This document shows positions 47,706-47,778 of a DNA stretch of 47,778 nucleotides, one piece after another (position 1 is the stretch's first letter; every line of letters begins with the position of its first letter). The position numbers were made by a program, and so were the translations under genes. Source of the stretch: JAVZLH01 sp049700435 (GTDB taxonomy: Archaea > Thermoproteota > Bathyarchaeia > Bathyarchaeales > Bathycorpusculaceae). Under the pieces are notes generated by a model. That model was not told the origin of the DNA, did not search any database, and saw only the letters and a list, made by a program, of their open reading frames with translations. The stretch spans positions 1-47,778 of the forward strand of contig JBNAVK010000005.1 in assembly GCA_049700435.1 (NCBI GenBank), given 5' to 3'.

Positions 47706-47778
47706 AAATTTGTTCGTCAAAATTTTCAGCCTCATTGATTTCGTAGAAAAATTCTCCGTTCACTTCAACTCTTCTCAC
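47698..47778 (-). CDS. Partial gene, C-terminal end only
   Basis: An open frame on the minus strand runs in from the window edge and stops at 47698-47700 (TAG). It encodes about 26 residues ending in EAENFDEQIFK. It overlaps the end of the activator gene by 8 nt. The rest lies outside the window, and I cannot name the product; it may even be a chance frame. Confidence 0.4.
   Translation of the reverse strand: MRRVEVNGEFFYEINEAENFDEQIFK

Noticed and set aside
1..47778. CRISPR arrays, insertion sequences or phage genes
   Set aside because: No regularly spaced repeats, transposase motifs, integrase or cas-like genes were found. Gene order is tightly packed and operonic throughout.

Overview
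The window reads as a chromosomal segment of an uncultured anaerobic archaeon, most likely a Bathyarchaeia-type member of the TACK group. The lineage is an inference. It rests on a tRNA gene without encoded CCA, TATA-type promoters, many TTG/GTG starts, Mvh/Hdr electron-bifurcation genes, an F420-type (LLM) flavoenzyme, an ADP-forming acyl-CoA synthetase, an Lrp regulator and an ArsR-like regulator with two membrane segments. No mcr gene or other methane-forming enzyme lies in the window, so the heterodisulfide-reductase-like genes cannot be assumed to serve methanogenesis.

Layout. 1-3.0 kb: a CAU-anticodon tRNA, a flavodoxin-fold protein, a cysteine hydrolase, an M24 peptidase and a MoaD/ThiS-like protein (minus strand). 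3.2-12.3 kb: AMP-forming acetyl-CoA synthetase, a two-gene thiol:fumarate-reductase/succinate-dehydrogenase-like enzyme, a membrane ArsR-like regulator, and a tungsten aldehyde ferredoxin oxidoreductase with its polyferredoxin (plus strand). 12.3-22.7 kb: a minus-strand operon reading GltD-like flavoprotein, MvhD-wHTH fusion, long two-FAD HdrA, MvhD, HdrC, HdrB, MvhG, MvhA, hydrogenase maturation protease. 22.8-25.4 kb: a ribbon-helix-helix/GcvH-like fusion, an AbrB-PhoU regulator, a divergent Hsp20-like protein and a small zinc-ribbon protein. 25.4-31.6 kb: a second hydrogenase-Hdr operon (MvhG, MvhA, HdrA-MvhD fusion, HdrC, HdrB), with an Lrp regulator divergent to it. 32.7-35.0 kb: a sulfur-relay operon (TusA, YeeE/YedE, three DsrE/TusDCB-like proteins). 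35.2-38.8 kb: an ADP-forming acyl-CoA synthetase fused to a GNAT acetyltransferase, then a RelE-like protein facing a small wHTH protein. 38.9-42.5 kb: a third HdrA with a cysteine-free MvhD-like tail, divergent from an HdrD-like protein. 42.5-47.7 kb: an F420-type LLM oxidoreductase, an enoyl-CoA hydratase and a 2-hydroxyacyl-CoA dehydratase/benzoyl-CoA reductase system with its ATP-dependent activator.

How it fits together. The window holds three distinct HdrA-centred modules. Two are wired to separate [NiFe] hydrogenases and one has no hydrogenase beside it. Around them sit enzymes that make or use low-potential ferredoxin (AOR, dehydratase activator), thiols or sulfur (Tfr-like enzyme, sulfur relay) and acyl-CoA (Acs, ACD-GNAT, crotonase, dehydratase). 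This suggests an acetogenic or fermentative organism that balances H2, ferredoxin, NAD(P)H and a disulfide or other acceptor by flavin-based bifurcation.

The least ordinary features are: a GcvH-like domain that has lost its lipoyl lysine and is fused to a DNA-binding ribbon-helix-helix; an MvhD subunit fused to a winged helix; an HdrA whose MvhD-like domain has lost every cysteine; an hdrA start codon lying inside the part of mvhA that encodes the peptide removed on maturation; and an Lrp regulator with a five-cysteine tail whose putative motif is also found upstream of the neighbouring hydrogenase operon.
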